Assembly (NCBI GenBank): GCA_028023455.1
Contig: JAQFVV010006221.1
Span: 2,973,989-3,037,988 of the forward strand
DNA length: 64,000 nt
Direction: 5' to 3'
Source: Epiperipatus broadwayi
Taxonomy: Eukaryota; Onychophora; Udeonychophora; Euonychophora; Peripatidae
Shown here: one piece after another, positions 48,430 to 59,555 of the stretch
Layout of the letters: the number at the start of each line of letters is the position of its first letter
Position numbering within the stretch: the first letter of the stretch is position 1
Position numbers and translations under genes: made by a program
Notes under the pieces: generated by a model
Told to the model about the DNA's origin: nothing
Seen by the model: the letters and a program-made list of their open reading frames with translations, nothing else
Database searches by the model: none

Positions 48430-51252
48430 TATTGAAGCAGTCGGATCTGAGTTCGATCCTAGCTTCATGACATCTTGCCATAAGCCCACTTCAAACCCTA
48501 ATACTAACCTTAAATTTCCAATGCAATGGGGCTTTATATGTTCAATCCACGCTAATTTCCATAAAGAAAAACTTACTTCATACATGTGTTAAAATTAATT
48601 CATTTCAAGGTTTAAATTCATTAATGTTATTAATAAATTCATGATAAAATTATTCATGAATTTATATATATTATAACTGCATGGATTGTGTGTATATATT
48701 TGTAAATATTTAAATATATATAATTGTTCGAAAGTTTCATTGCATCGGGAATGTTTATTTCACTTCTAAATAATTTGTTAAATTTTTAATGATTAAAAGC
48801 TACATTCTTTCGATAAGCTTTCAGATTTTTCCTTTCCAAAACAATGGTTAAAGTTTTATTAATTAAAAAAAAAGATAAGTATTTAAAATGTAAGGATTCC
48901 CTAATTAAAATCGTTTTTAGATTTCAGAATTCATTTTCTAATTAGAAAATGAATTCAAGTTAATGAGTTTGAAAGCCTTATTGAAGGAATGTATCTAACA
49001 ACAACCAGTAAATTTTGTAACATTGATAATGAAAGAAGCACTAGCCCGAAGGCATCAAATACAGTATATATAGCTCTGAAAAGTTTGGAGAGAAGCCATC
49101 TTTGTTGTAGAGAAATGCAGTAAACTCTATGCATTTTAAATCATGAATTCAAATAGTGTTCCTATCATGGTAAGAGGCTAAATGTCAGGAATATGGCTAT
49201 TGTTTCTGAAATCCCCTAAAAATCTTCAATGAAGCTGTTGAATCTTTTTCTGGACCAATCATGCTGCTAAAATCATGAAAATTCATTAAAATACTGTTCA
49301 AGTAATCGACCAAATGCATGCCTACGTTTTCTTCACCCGGACATGTAAACTAAGGAACCGGCCCCAGAAGAAATGGGTAATATATTTCCATAATGAACCT
49401 TAAACTTTCTGGCCAGTTTCTGAACTTTATTTTACACTCCCTTTAAGAGCTCTTTTTATTCTATAAATGTAATACTCTGTGTAAACCCTTTTATTTATGC
49501 TATTTTAAATTATATAAATTCTCTCAATCTCTAGTCTTTAAATTTAACTTTCTTCTTTCTTACTTGGTGGTTCATTTACTATATTATATATATTTATCGT
49601 GTGATTTATTAATGTTGTTTAGTTTCAATTATATGCCAATAATCCTTCAACTCAATGAGCCCCTTTGTTCCATTTGCCTTATGCAAATAATATAATACTA
49701 AGTCTGATAGTAATTCTCGCCCATTAGAACTAGATTTATACAGTTCTATCAATCATTGAGTCAAAATAAATTATTAAATGTTCGTTATTTTTATAATAAA
49801 TTATTAGCTCTGTTTCTCACCTATGTTTCCAGCTCCTATCTAATTTACAAATGTTTATATATCCACATAATGTTAAATGTTTTTTCTCATATTCACCAAT
49901 ATTTATTTATTCACATATAATCTAAAATGTTTTTGCAAAAAGGATCAATAAAGGAATCAATTAAATACATTCTAATTCAGATTGTTTTCACTGTCTATTA
50001 ATATTCAGGAAGGGCACGATATTTGGGGCATGATGAATATAATTTTATAATGTGTTAAAATAGTTTTAGTTAAAAGCTCGTTTGACTTAATTAATTTGAT
50101 CAAGTCATCACGTAGAGCATTCTATAATTGGGTTTTATTTTTCAAACGGTGACTATCAAGTCATCATCTTCAATGTTGCTGACATAGGGCAATCTTCTGC
50201 TCCGTTAGGCTTGTCGGTGATAATATTTCTGTTATTTTAAATTATCGAGGAAGAAAGCACTTCCTCCTTCACTCATGTTATATTTGGAACACCAAAGGCT
50301 CATAGTTATGACTCGGCCTGGCTTTCTCGTGTTCCCATCTACTTAAAGGGCATAAGACTTGTCAAATACAAGCCGCCATACTACTTTTAAATCAACTCTC
50401 CTTAAAGGAAATTAAGACTTGTGAAATGCAAGCCGCCATAGGACTTAGATCATCGACCAGCCATTGTCTTTCAATTTCATTTTATAGTTCATAATTCGTC
50501 AGCACCGTTGCCTCTCTGTTCCGGTAAAGCCTGCTCTGATGCTCGTAATTCATGATGAAGTGATTTCAATTAAAGTCAAACAAATTCTCAGTTATCTCAA
50601 AGTAAATGTTTTCCAATAAGGATTAAAGTTATGCCCTAAAATACGCCTCTTGCTCTTCATGAATGGATTTGCGAATGTGAAAATAAATCTCACATTCTGT
50701 CGTAATAAAAATCGAGTAATAATTTCCTTTACAACTGAATACCTTTATCTGCCTTTATTTTCTTGTTGGGGGCATAGACAGATAAACTTTCAAATATTGC
50801 ATAATACTCATTGGCATATAATAAGGACCGCCACTCTTATTATAATTATAAACTTTGTTTAAGGACTAGAATTAATTAATATAATCATTATTTAAAATTC
50901 AAACAAAACAAACTATTATTATTAAATATTTTCTAAACACACTTGGTTTCTTAGTCTCTTAATGCTCTTATTCAATAATTATTTTAGTGTTAATGCTCGC
51001 TGTCTGTGTTGGCAACCCAAACATATACATATGATTCGATTTAAAATTATCTTTAGTTAATTTATTCTCCAATATTAGTGTCAGTTCAGGGGTTTCTAAT
51101 TCTCACCAACCATTGAGCTAGTTTCTTGGCGCATAGCACTGTGTCATCAATTTCTACTAATCTGAGCTGGTGAGTTGGGTTTGAATTCAGTTTGGTTTAG
51201 CTGAGTTTGGATCCGACTTGCAGTTGAGGTGGTGGTTTTTCGACTGGTACAG
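48430..51252 (+). mobile_element. Unknown 2.7-kb element E, copy 2
   Basis: Second copy of the element at 32113-34827, same orientation, about 100 bp longer. Part of the excess is a local duplication at about 50345-50450, where 'gacttgt(c/g)aaat(a/g)caagccgcca' occurs twice about 70 bp apart. The B-box-like start, the 30-bp palindrome (48927-48956), the damaged minus-strand frame (about 49436-49760) and the 3' end 'ttcgactggtaca' are all kept. Copy 2 carries more frame-shifting changes in the small frame than copy 1. Confidence 0.75.
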
Positions 51253-53567
51253 TATGAAATAATTATTCATTAAATGATTAAGTTTGATCCATATTAAAGA
51301 CTGGTAGAACATATTTTAAAAAATCTTTAAAAAAAAAAAACATGGACATATTTTCTTACAGCATTGCACTATAACTAAAAATGGTACTCATCCATGAAAT
51401 TGTATAATTCATTTTATCCATTATGTTTTAATCATTATTGATAATTTGATGAAGCTATATACTTTTTATATTTGTTTTTAACAACTATTTACAATAATTA
51501 TTTCTTTTTTTTCTTTTTTAAGTAGCTATTAAATATTAATTTAATCTTTTTAATGTTTAATTTTGATTTTTTTTTATTAATTTAATAATTACTCTTAGTT
51601 ACAGAAAACTAACATCTTCAAATTCTAAACATTTAAATCATGCCCCTTAGCTCCTTGTTTTAGTTCTCGTTTTTCATAAAACTGCTGAACAAATCATATT
51701 CACTCTTAATAATGTTAATATTCTCAAAATGGGCTTTTCTTAAATATCAATATTAAGAATGTATTCTTCTAGTCTTAGGTTTGATAGCATTTTATGTCTA
51801 TATCATGATAATATATTATCTATAAATTAAAGAATGTATTCTCATTGTTTTTTTTTTTTATAAATATAATATCTTTTAGTATATGGATAGGATTTATTTT
51901 ATTAGAAGCACTTTTAAATCAACTTTTTGTTTTGGTTGAATTGAGTCAGAAGTCTTTTGTAGCTGATTTGCAATGACTTTAATAAATATTGTGTAAAGAC
52001 CTAACAGAAACTGATAGAATTATTATTTCTAATATGTTTTTTACATTTCTTAATTATCAGCATTCTTATTGCATTTTTCTATTAGCTTTGTATATAGTTT
52101 TTTATTTGCCAGATACTTTAAAAGTATCTAGAAAGATTTTATCATTTACTTGAATTTTTCACTTTTATCTTTTCATTTAAAATATTACATTTCAAATGAT
52201 TTGATAGAATTTTTTTAAAACATTTCAAAAAATCTTTCTTATTTTTATTTTACCAATACTAATGAAATTTAATTTTATTGCTAAAATGGCATTTCTTTCA
52301 TTACCAAGGTGTTGCTTTACATCTTTGAAATTTTCTTCCATTTTTATAGTTTTGCTAGCATTTTTAACACATATGTAACTCTTTTTTACATCATTGAATA
52401 GAATCCCAGATAGTTACTTCTTCTAATGAGCCATTTTAAATTGTCTTCCTATTATTATTATATATTTTTTTTGCTGCATCACTGTCCTGTCCAATCAAAA
52501 GTTTACTCATTAATTGCTGCTATACTACTGTTCTTAAGAAAATTATTTCTTTATTATAGAAATGTGCTTTATCAATGTGAAGGGTTCTTAAAATGTTTAC
52601 TTTCAGAATAATTACAGATAAAAAAAAATACAAAATAATTAAACAAAATCAAGCAAATATAATGATAACTAAATCAAAAACATGTAGGTCAAAATAGACC
52701 AATGCAATTATGATTTCAAGAAGAAAAATTAGTTTTAGAAAATGCTAAAATATACGGATATCAAACATACATATCGTTTTCAGCTTTCCTGTTCAAAAAG
52801 TATTCTGTTCAGCAATCAAAAAATCCTTTTTAAAGATCATAAAAGAAATTCTTTAAAAAGATTCCCAGACACAGACATAGAAATCTTTGCAGAAATAAGC
52901 TGGCAATATTGTGATGAAACACTGTGGTGAATCAAAATCTTTCATTAGATTTTTTTTCTTCCCAAATAGTTGTCTAATTGTAGCTGGAAAAAAGGCAACA
53001 CAATTTTAATTTATTTTCTTTTGTTTTATGGATAATAGACTTAAAAATATTGCTAGATAGAGAAAAAAGGGGATAAAATAGTAGGCCTCCAAAAATAGTT
53101 TTTAAATTATAATTTTCCAATATAGCTAATAATTTAGGATTATCAAAGTCAGGAGTGTGTTCAATATCTAAACAAGTGAAAACCTTTTTATTTAATTTTT
53201 TTTTTTAATATAACTATTTGTTTGATTCATTTAGAATACATCTATTCCATTAACTCATATAGCTTCAGGGGCAATGGAAATATGAAATTCCATAGTTCTA
53301 TTGATAATTTTAATAATCTTAGTGTCTTAGGTAGTTTAACTCAAACTTAGAGTTACAAACTAAGTAGCAATTACATTTGTTTTTGTAAATTAAATTATAA
53401 TCCAATTTGAGTAAAATTACATTGACCTTTCAGTCGAATTTTTTTCATTTACTACGGTTAATTAAAGAACTTGTTTAATTTTCAAGTTTTTTTTTTTGCA
53501 ACTTTTCGTTGCCCAGTATAAATGTACATCATTTAAAAATATTTTTAATTGATGAAAAAAAAATTAC
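51253..53567. other. Intron block adjoining the DUOX exon
   Basis: T-rich on the plus strand. Small frames at 52426-52611 and 52742-52930 are not recognisable. No repeat copy identified except an old block near 53390-53470 that resembles 56290-56330 ('aatccaatttgagt'). Confidence 0.4.
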
Positions 53568-53664
53568 CTCTCATGTCAGAATTAATGATTTCATCTTCTT
53601 GTTCTGCAATTTGAGAAGCCATTCCTAGTAAAATCGGTTCTATTCCTGATTCTTTTACAATATC
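53568..53664 (-). CDS. DUOX: Dual oxidase, peroxidase-domain exon (partial gene)
   Basis: A 97-nt exon reading D-I-V-K-E-S-G-I-E-P-I-L-L-G-M-A-S-Q-I-A and then E-Q-E-D-E-I-I-N-S-D-M-R, with one base left over. DUOX proteins have here a stretch of the form '(I)KE.GI.P.L.GM..Q.AE.ED..I..DLRDK.FGP', followed directly by the part encoded in 14933-14761. The acceptor TTTAG precedes 53664 (phase 0) and the donor is G/GTAATT at 53568/53567 (phase 1). Peroxidasins and other peroxidases have a different linker at this point, which supports DUOX. Upstream exons are expected at higher coordinates but I found none up to 64000. Confidence 0.85.
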
Positions 53665-54289
53665 CTAAACATAGCATTAAATAAATATGATTCAAAGCTT
53701 AACATATTTAAAAAATGTCATATATATTTAGAGAAGTTTTAATTTCTTTATAATATTAAACAAATTCTATATAGATACTGATGTATATAATTACCAATAT
53801 TGATTTTAATTTGCATCCTCTATCAAAATTTTTCATGATTCAAACAGCAATGTGTGATAAAAACCCAATTGATCTCTACTGGATATATGTTTATATTATA
53901 ACTGACATTATTGATAGTATAGAAACTTGTTGACATCCCATTAAGCATAGTAACTCAGTCTCTCTTTAAATGTTATTACAATCTTCAGTTTGATATTAAA
54001 ATGGGAATATAAATTTAGTGGTAATATTATTTTTTATTCAAACTGTAATTGAATGTTGTGTTGATGTTTAAATAAAGATTGAATTTTTGTGTTGTATGGA
54101 GTGATAACTGGGTTTTAGACTGCTAATAACATATGTTCAGAAAAAAATTTTTTTTTCACCAAAAACATTGCTGCATGAAAGATCATGGAAAATTTCTATA
54201 AAGTATACAAGTTAAAATTAATAATATGTTATTTATATTCTTTAAATATAGATATGCTTTATATCCCTGGAATTTAGATGTAATTATAG
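53665..54289. other. DUOX upstream intron, nothing recognised
   Basis: AT-rich. Contains no visible exon or repeat copy. Confidence 0.4.
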
Positions 54290-54500
54290 GGGATTTGAAC
54301 CCAGACTGTCAAGGTCCCTTCAGCCATCCAATCTATCTCATACAACCTATACAAATGACCACACACATGAAAAAGGTAAATGATTTCCAATATATGTATT
54401 TCATGCTGAACCAGCACTCATCAGTTGGTCCAGATTATCATCTACCACACACATATATAATCAGTGCTCAGTTTATATTAAGATAGGCAATCTTCAAACT
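54280..54500 (-). repeat. Foldback repeat family F, copy 6
   Basis: Reverse copy with 'caccagcactcatcagttgg'-type core sequence (near 54410) and 'taagataggcaatcttc' (near 54480). Its outer end 'ggggatttgaacccagactg' (54290-54309) is the reverse complement of a good tRNA B-box context, better kept than in copies 1-5. No inverted partner. Confidence 0.7.
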
Positions 54501-54548
54501 TGAAAATCTTGGTTCAAATCTACAATAATATGTGATTTATATATATAT

Positions 54549-55540
54549 ATATATTCATTCACAGACATTCAATAGATTTGTAGATTATGAAAAGGCATTT
54601 GATTCTATAAACATTTCTAGAGTGAATGAAGCATTGGATCTTCAAAATTCAGATCCAGAATACTGTCACATTCAGAAAAATATTCACCAAAACGGCCATT
54701 ATTGAATTACATAGTGATACTAAGAAAATCAAAATGTTTTACAGCAGTTTGTAAAAAGGTTGTTGTGGATTAAAATAGGAAACCAAAGAAATGAAACTAA
54801 ATGGAGATTATCTAAGGCATTTGTTTTCACAAATAATGTGTCAAGCAGTCAGGAAATGTTACAAGAGTTACCAGATGAATGTAAAAAAGTAGGACTAAAG
54901 ATATATGCTAAAAAGATGAAAATAATGTTCAAAGAATTTTCTCAAAGGAAAAAAAAAGATTGATAATGATGAATTAGAAGAAGTTAATAATTACAAATAT
55001 CTTAGTCAGATTATTAATATAGATAGAAAAATAATACATGAAATTAATCACAGAATTAAACTTGAATGGTGTGCTTTTGCAGAAATAATATGATATTGAA
55101 AGAAAATATGACTATGTGTTTGAAATCAAAAGTTTTTAATTGATGTTTTCACCAATTTTCATTTATAGTTGTGAGTATTTGGACATTTAACAGAAGAGCA
55201 ATAAAAAGACTTCACTCCATTTAAAGAAATATAAAGAAATGTATTTTAGTAATAAAAGAAGGAATCTAAAATTAAATAAATGGGTGAGAAAACAAACATG
55301 TATTACTGACAAAATTGAAACAAGAGACTGAAGTAGAAGTAAGATGGACACCTTGCTTGAAGAAATAATAGATGGAGAGTTGAAATCTTAGGATTGTAAG
55401 ATGTTGGAAAAACTTAGAGAGACACCACATCTGCGAAGAATGGGAAAAATAAGAAAGTTTTCTGGTGCCATATGGAGAAGAGAGGCTAGAGATGAAAGAA
55501 ACAGAATTAATCTTAGAGAGACATACATTCTGCAATGATT
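54549..55540 (+). pseudogene. Decayed LINE reverse transcriptase, motif A to C terminus
   Basis: F-N-R-F-V-D-Y-E-K-A-F-D-S-I at 54568-54609 is reverse-transcriptase motif A. It is followed by a region matching 'EAL..QGVDP.YI.ILKNIY'. The motif B/C region is damaged. 54830-54950 gives S-S-S-Q-E-M-L-Q-E-L-P-D-E-C-K-K-V-G-L-K, then Y-A-K-K-M-K-I-M-F-K-E-F. Next comes L-E-E-V-N-N-Y-K-Y-L-S-Q-I-I near 54975-55017, and E-I-N-H-R-I-K-L-E-W near 55040. Later blocks (K-S-K-V-F-N, R-A-I-K-R-L-H) need frame changes. The order is that of the LINE relics at 12985 and 37590. Non-functional. Confidence 0.7.
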
Positions 55541-55562
55541 TAGTAATGGTCGAAAAGGATCA

Positions 55563-55566
<4 letters not shown>

Positions 55567-55632
<66 letters not shown>
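55567..55632. repeat. (TC)n microsatellite
   Basis: Pure TC/CT run just after the LINE relic. It gives spurious (RE)n and (SL)n frames. Confidence 0.97.
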
Positions 55633-55636
<4 letters not shown>

Positions 55637-56959
55637 TATGCAATTGAAGTTAAATATTCCTATCTTCAAGTAAAGGTCACATTTAATGTCATGCCTTTCA
55701 GCATCAAAATTATTAAACGTAATAAACGAAAAAAAATTATTCATTTTCCAAGTGGGCATATCAGTACAGTCTATTTATTTTATTGACTATCTAATGTGCA
55801 AGTATAAATTCAAGAGTAATAAACAATAAGAAATATGATAAAAGAGAGAACACTCAACTTCTAAGTGTTTTTTACATTTAATACAATGTTTTTCAGGTTA
55901 GAGATATCAAATGTTAACCAAGGTAGTATATGAATGTCTAGACAGAAAATAATCCTAGTTATGTTCGCATTTAAATTAGATTATAAGCTGATCTGAGTGA
56001 GATTGCTTTCACATTTTTGCTGATTTAAATTTTATGATCACTAGTGTTATTATCTGATCTAAATATTTATATAAGATGTTGGAAAACAACTGAAAATGAT
56101 TCACTTTTATTTGCTATATTTTATAGATTTGAGACTAGAAATTATTGGATAAATATTATCAGTACTTTGAAGTTAAAAGTTTATATCTCAGCTACATTTC
56201 ATATTAATTAAAGCTGTTTAATTCAAACTTGTATTGTCAATAGTGTGTTGTTTATTCATAAGATTATAAAAAAGAACAACAATTAAATTTGATTTTGTGA
56301 ATTAGATTACAATCCAATTTGAGTGCGATTCCCGATGACATTTTAGTACTAAGTACTTAAATAAGGCTATAACCTTAGTGAATGCGCCTTGAGTGCTTAA
56401 TTTATTACAAGAGACATTTTAGCTGATTTAAATTTCGCTCTCATTCATATTATTGCCTGCTCTAAACATCTATATAACAGTTTAAAAATATTTTATTTTT
56501 ATTTTCTATGTTAGATAACTTTGCACTGAAAAAGATTACATTAAATGTGATTAGTATTTTGAAGTTAAGAGTTTATATTTCCAATTATATTTTATATTGC
56601 TTAGTGCTATTTAATTTAGCTCTCTCTCTATATATATATATGAAAATATTTCCAATGCATACTGCTATGGGAAATAAATAATGAAATATCAAATCACCCC
56701 AAACGTTAAGGGCGTAACTGAAAATTGCATGCTGTTGGGGATGATTTGATATTATATATACATTCAAGTTATATTCTTATCTCAGTGCATCTTTCAGCGC
56801 AACTCAATCATATATATATATATCATTGATTTTGATTCTTTTAGTTTGGTTAATTATTAGAATGTCCCATTTTAATTAAATTTCATACAATGCAATTAAT
56901 AATATATTACTATGATGTTCACGTGGTTTTCTTTTAGATTTTAATTACAATAATTTACT
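55633..56959. other. Block with an old internal duplication
   Basis: About 55970-56230 and about 56290-56610 share ordered pieces ('ttagctgatttaaat' and 'tgctgatttaaat', 'tttgaagttaa(a/g)agttta'), suggesting a decayed duplication of roughly 350 bp. No gene recognised. Confidence 0.4.
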
Positions 56960-57120
56960 TATCTAGAATAGAGGGATTCGAACTCAGACTTTTACATAAC
57001 CCACTACTCTCAATGCCATCTCATATTGCTGACCCACCTGATCACATACATGTTGAAAAGATAAATAATCACCAATATATGTATTTCATGCTAAACCAGC
57101 AATTATCAGTTGGTCTAGAT

Positions 57121-58691
57121 CAGTGTTTCCCAACCTGTGGTACGCGTACCACTGGTGGTACGATAGCTTCTAGTTGGTGGTACACGAAAAATAATCAATA
57201 ATGGCGGACATAAAAAAATTAAATCATAAAAATATCATAGAAAGTTTTTTTCTATAATTCATAAAAATTATTTTAATTAATAATATTATACAGTAAAGTT
57301 GTTAATAGGTACAGTCGATAACGATCTTTAATGTTAATGATAAAATTGAAAGTATGATTAAGAAATTAGATTTTTGGAAACAGTGTATCGAAAACCGGCA
57401 GTATTCGAAACTCTACATATTTTTTTGTTTGAAAATAAGGTTAGTCTGTCTCAAGATATACGAGAAAATATAACACATTTAACAGGATTAAAATTGTCTT
57501 TCATGGAATATTTTCCAAAACCTGAAAACACAAATGATAATTGGATTTCAAACCCCTTCTATGTGGAAAATTTAGAAAAAGCTACATCATTATCAATAAA
57601 GGATAAAGAAAATTTAATAGAATTATCATGTGACAGAACTTTACAAGTAGAATTCAAATGACACAATCTAATTAATTTTTGGTTAAACATTAAAAAATGT
57701 GAACAACTTTCTGAGAAAGCTCTTAAATTATTATTACCATTTACTAGTAGGGAATTAGTAGGAAGAGCTTTTTCTTCATATATTTTTTTTAAAAAATAAG
57801 TATCAAAACAGATTGAATGCAGCTGTAGACTTATACCTAGCATCTTTTGAACCAAATTTCAAAAAAATTATGTTGTTCGAAACAAGCACAAAGATCTCAT
57901 TAAATTTATTTTATAAAAATATTTGATTATGATAAGAAAATATACTAATTGTTTTTTTATAATTTTGTGTTTTTATCCATTTATTAGTAAACGAAATATG
58001 ACAAAATAGTAGATAAATAATGAGTCGGATCAGGGCAAATCAATCAAAATTATTTAATTTGAAAGAATGTATCAGAAAAGGATCATACCCAGAAATTAGA
58101 CTCTCATTAATTCTTGATCATCTATTGTGGATTACTAGATGTAAGCTAGTATTTAATCATCAAAATTTTAATCCTATTAATTTCATGCAGAACAATATAA
58201 AGAAAACAAGAACAAGAGATAGCCTGATAACCCCTGAGGTTATTTTTACCATGACTTGGGACATGCTGGATTTATCCTCTCCATGGCCCAACCAATAGCA
58301 AGATGCTCCGAAAAAGAGAAAACAGTCTCAAATTCGGGAAAACCAAATGAAGGAACGAGAAAACACTTTGAACAAAATATATACCAAATAACCTTTAATG
58401 TAATCTTTAATAAATTATTTTGGAAAAAATATGAAACTTTGAACAAACACATACATATAAAATGTTACAGTGAGTTTATAATCCAGCATGACGTTTAGGC
58501 GTGTTTCAATGTAATTTGTCTCATTATGTGATGGGAATGTACATGGTCACCCTATAATATTTATAATGCAAATAAAATAACACACTCACAATAACAAATT
58601 TCAAGAAATAGAATCATTTTTATGAAGTGGTACATTTTAGCGTGATGTACTACCAAGTGGTACGCGAGCCAAAAAAGGTTGGGAAATGCTG
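57121..58691. mobile_element. hAT-superfamily element, 1571 bp, with 8-bp target duplication
   Basis: It starts CAGTGTTTCCCAACC and ends GGTTGGGAAATGCTG, imperfect inverted ends continuing with 'gtggtacgcg'-like blocks. The flanks are an exact 8-bp duplication, GTCTAGAT, at 57113-57120 and 58692-58699. Eight-base duplications and CAG..CTG ends with TTCCCAAC are typical of hAT elements. The inside holds only a broken C-terminal transposase. 57900-58600 is unassigned, including a 92-codon frame at 58020-58298 that I do not recognise. The insertion is younger than the F copy it splits. Confidence 0.92.
57330..57890 (+). pseudogene. hAT transposase, C-terminal remnant (ZBED5/SCAND3-like)
   Basis: The first frame gives K-L-D-F-W-K-Q-C-I-E-N-R (57355-57405). 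A shifted frame then gives Y-F-P-K-P, N-W-I-S-N-P-F, and L-I-E-L-S-C-D-R-T-L-Q-V-E-F-K to a stop at 57659-57661. After the stop comes F-W-L-N-I-K, then L-S-E-K-A-L-K-L-L-L-P-F-T, and in another frame R-L-N-A-A-V-D-L...E-P-N-F-K-K. These are successive landmarks of the dimerisation end of hAT transposases related to the domesticated ZBED5, SCAND3 and FAM200 proteins ('LSEKALKLLLPF', 'RLN...DLR..LS...P...'). At least two frameshifts and one stop; the N-terminal and catalytic parts are missing. Confidence 0.75.
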
Positions 58692-58915
58692 GTCTAGATT
58701 ACTATCTCCACACATATATACAATCATAGTAATCTAGACTAACTGATGGTTGCTGGTTTAGCATGAAATATGAATATTGGTGATTATTTATCTTTTGAAC
58801 ATGTGTGTGATGAGATGGGTCAGCAATATGAGATGGTACTGAAAGCAGTGGGTCGTGTGAAAGTCCGAGTTCGAATCCCGCATATATTACATATATAAAT
58901 GCAGGTTTAAGCCTG

Positions 58916-59210
58916 CACAATGTATTATCTAAAATAGCTAAATGTCCTTTATCATCAATAATTTTTAAATTTAATCTGGATTCAAACTTTAGCCATATGC
59001 ATAGTTGAAGAATATATCTAAAAAGTGTAATAGTGATTGTTTTTATTGTGATTATATATGTTTGAAGAGCTAAGTTAGACAAATATTCGAGTCTTTTAGT
59101 AAGAAATTTTTTACGAAGAATAAATATTAAATACTGAACTATTATATTTAATATATATTGACATATTAGTGAGTCATGGATTGATTTATTCATCACAAAA
59201 TTAATATCTA
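58916..59210. other. AT-rich spacer, nothing recognised
   Basis: Sequence between family F copy 7 and the triplet repeat. A 233-residue minus-strand frame spanning 58702-59403 is made by the F repeat and the triplet repeat and is not a gene. Confidence 0.5.
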
Positions 59211-59243
59211 ATGTTGTAGTAGTAGTAATAATAGTAGCAGCAA

Positions 59244-59278
<35 letters not shown>

Positions 59279-59301
59279 ATAGTAGTAGTAGTAGTAGCAG
59301 T

Positions 59302-59357
<56 letters not shown>

Positions 59358-59371
59358 CAGCAGCAGCAGCC
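59211..59371. repeat. Triplet microsatellite (GTA)n/(GCA)n
   Basis: Mixed GTA and GCA (AGC) units, about 160 bp, just upstream of the retrotransposon leader. Plus-strand units alternate between blocks of GTA and blocks of GCA. Confidence 0.95.
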
Positions 59372-59555
59372 ATCTTGGCTCTTGACAGAGAAAGTTGACT
59401 CATTTCAGCTCCTGCTTTAGACTTAAGTTTTATTGGTTTTTGATTGAATTTGATAGTGAAAAGTGTACCAAAAGAAAAAGGAAATTTTCCACTTAAAGGT
59501 AAGCTCTATTTCGAGCAAAATTGTTGTTAATATAAAGAAGAATATTAGATTTAAA

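Larger units (their letters stand above)
56960..58915. repeat. Foldback repeat family F, copy 7, split by a hAT element
   Basis: Left arm about 56970-57120 (reverse), right arm 58692 to about 58915 with a short reverse part to about 58722 and then the forward part. Without the inserted element the arms form a palindrome whose outer ends read 'gattcgaactcagactttta' (56974-56993) and 'gtccgagttcgaatcccgca' (58864-58883). These are tRNA B boxes pointing outward at both ends. It is the best-kept copy and shows the tRNA-like nature of the family ends. Confidence 0.8.

Noticed and set aside
55388-55759. Frame with Arg-Glu repeats
   Set aside because: Produced by the (TC)n microsatellite on the opposite strand of a LINE relic.
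58702-59403. 233-residue minus-strand frame with Thr and Ala runs
   Set aside because: It reads through the GTA/GCA triplet repeat and a copy of foldback F; there is no independent coding evidence.
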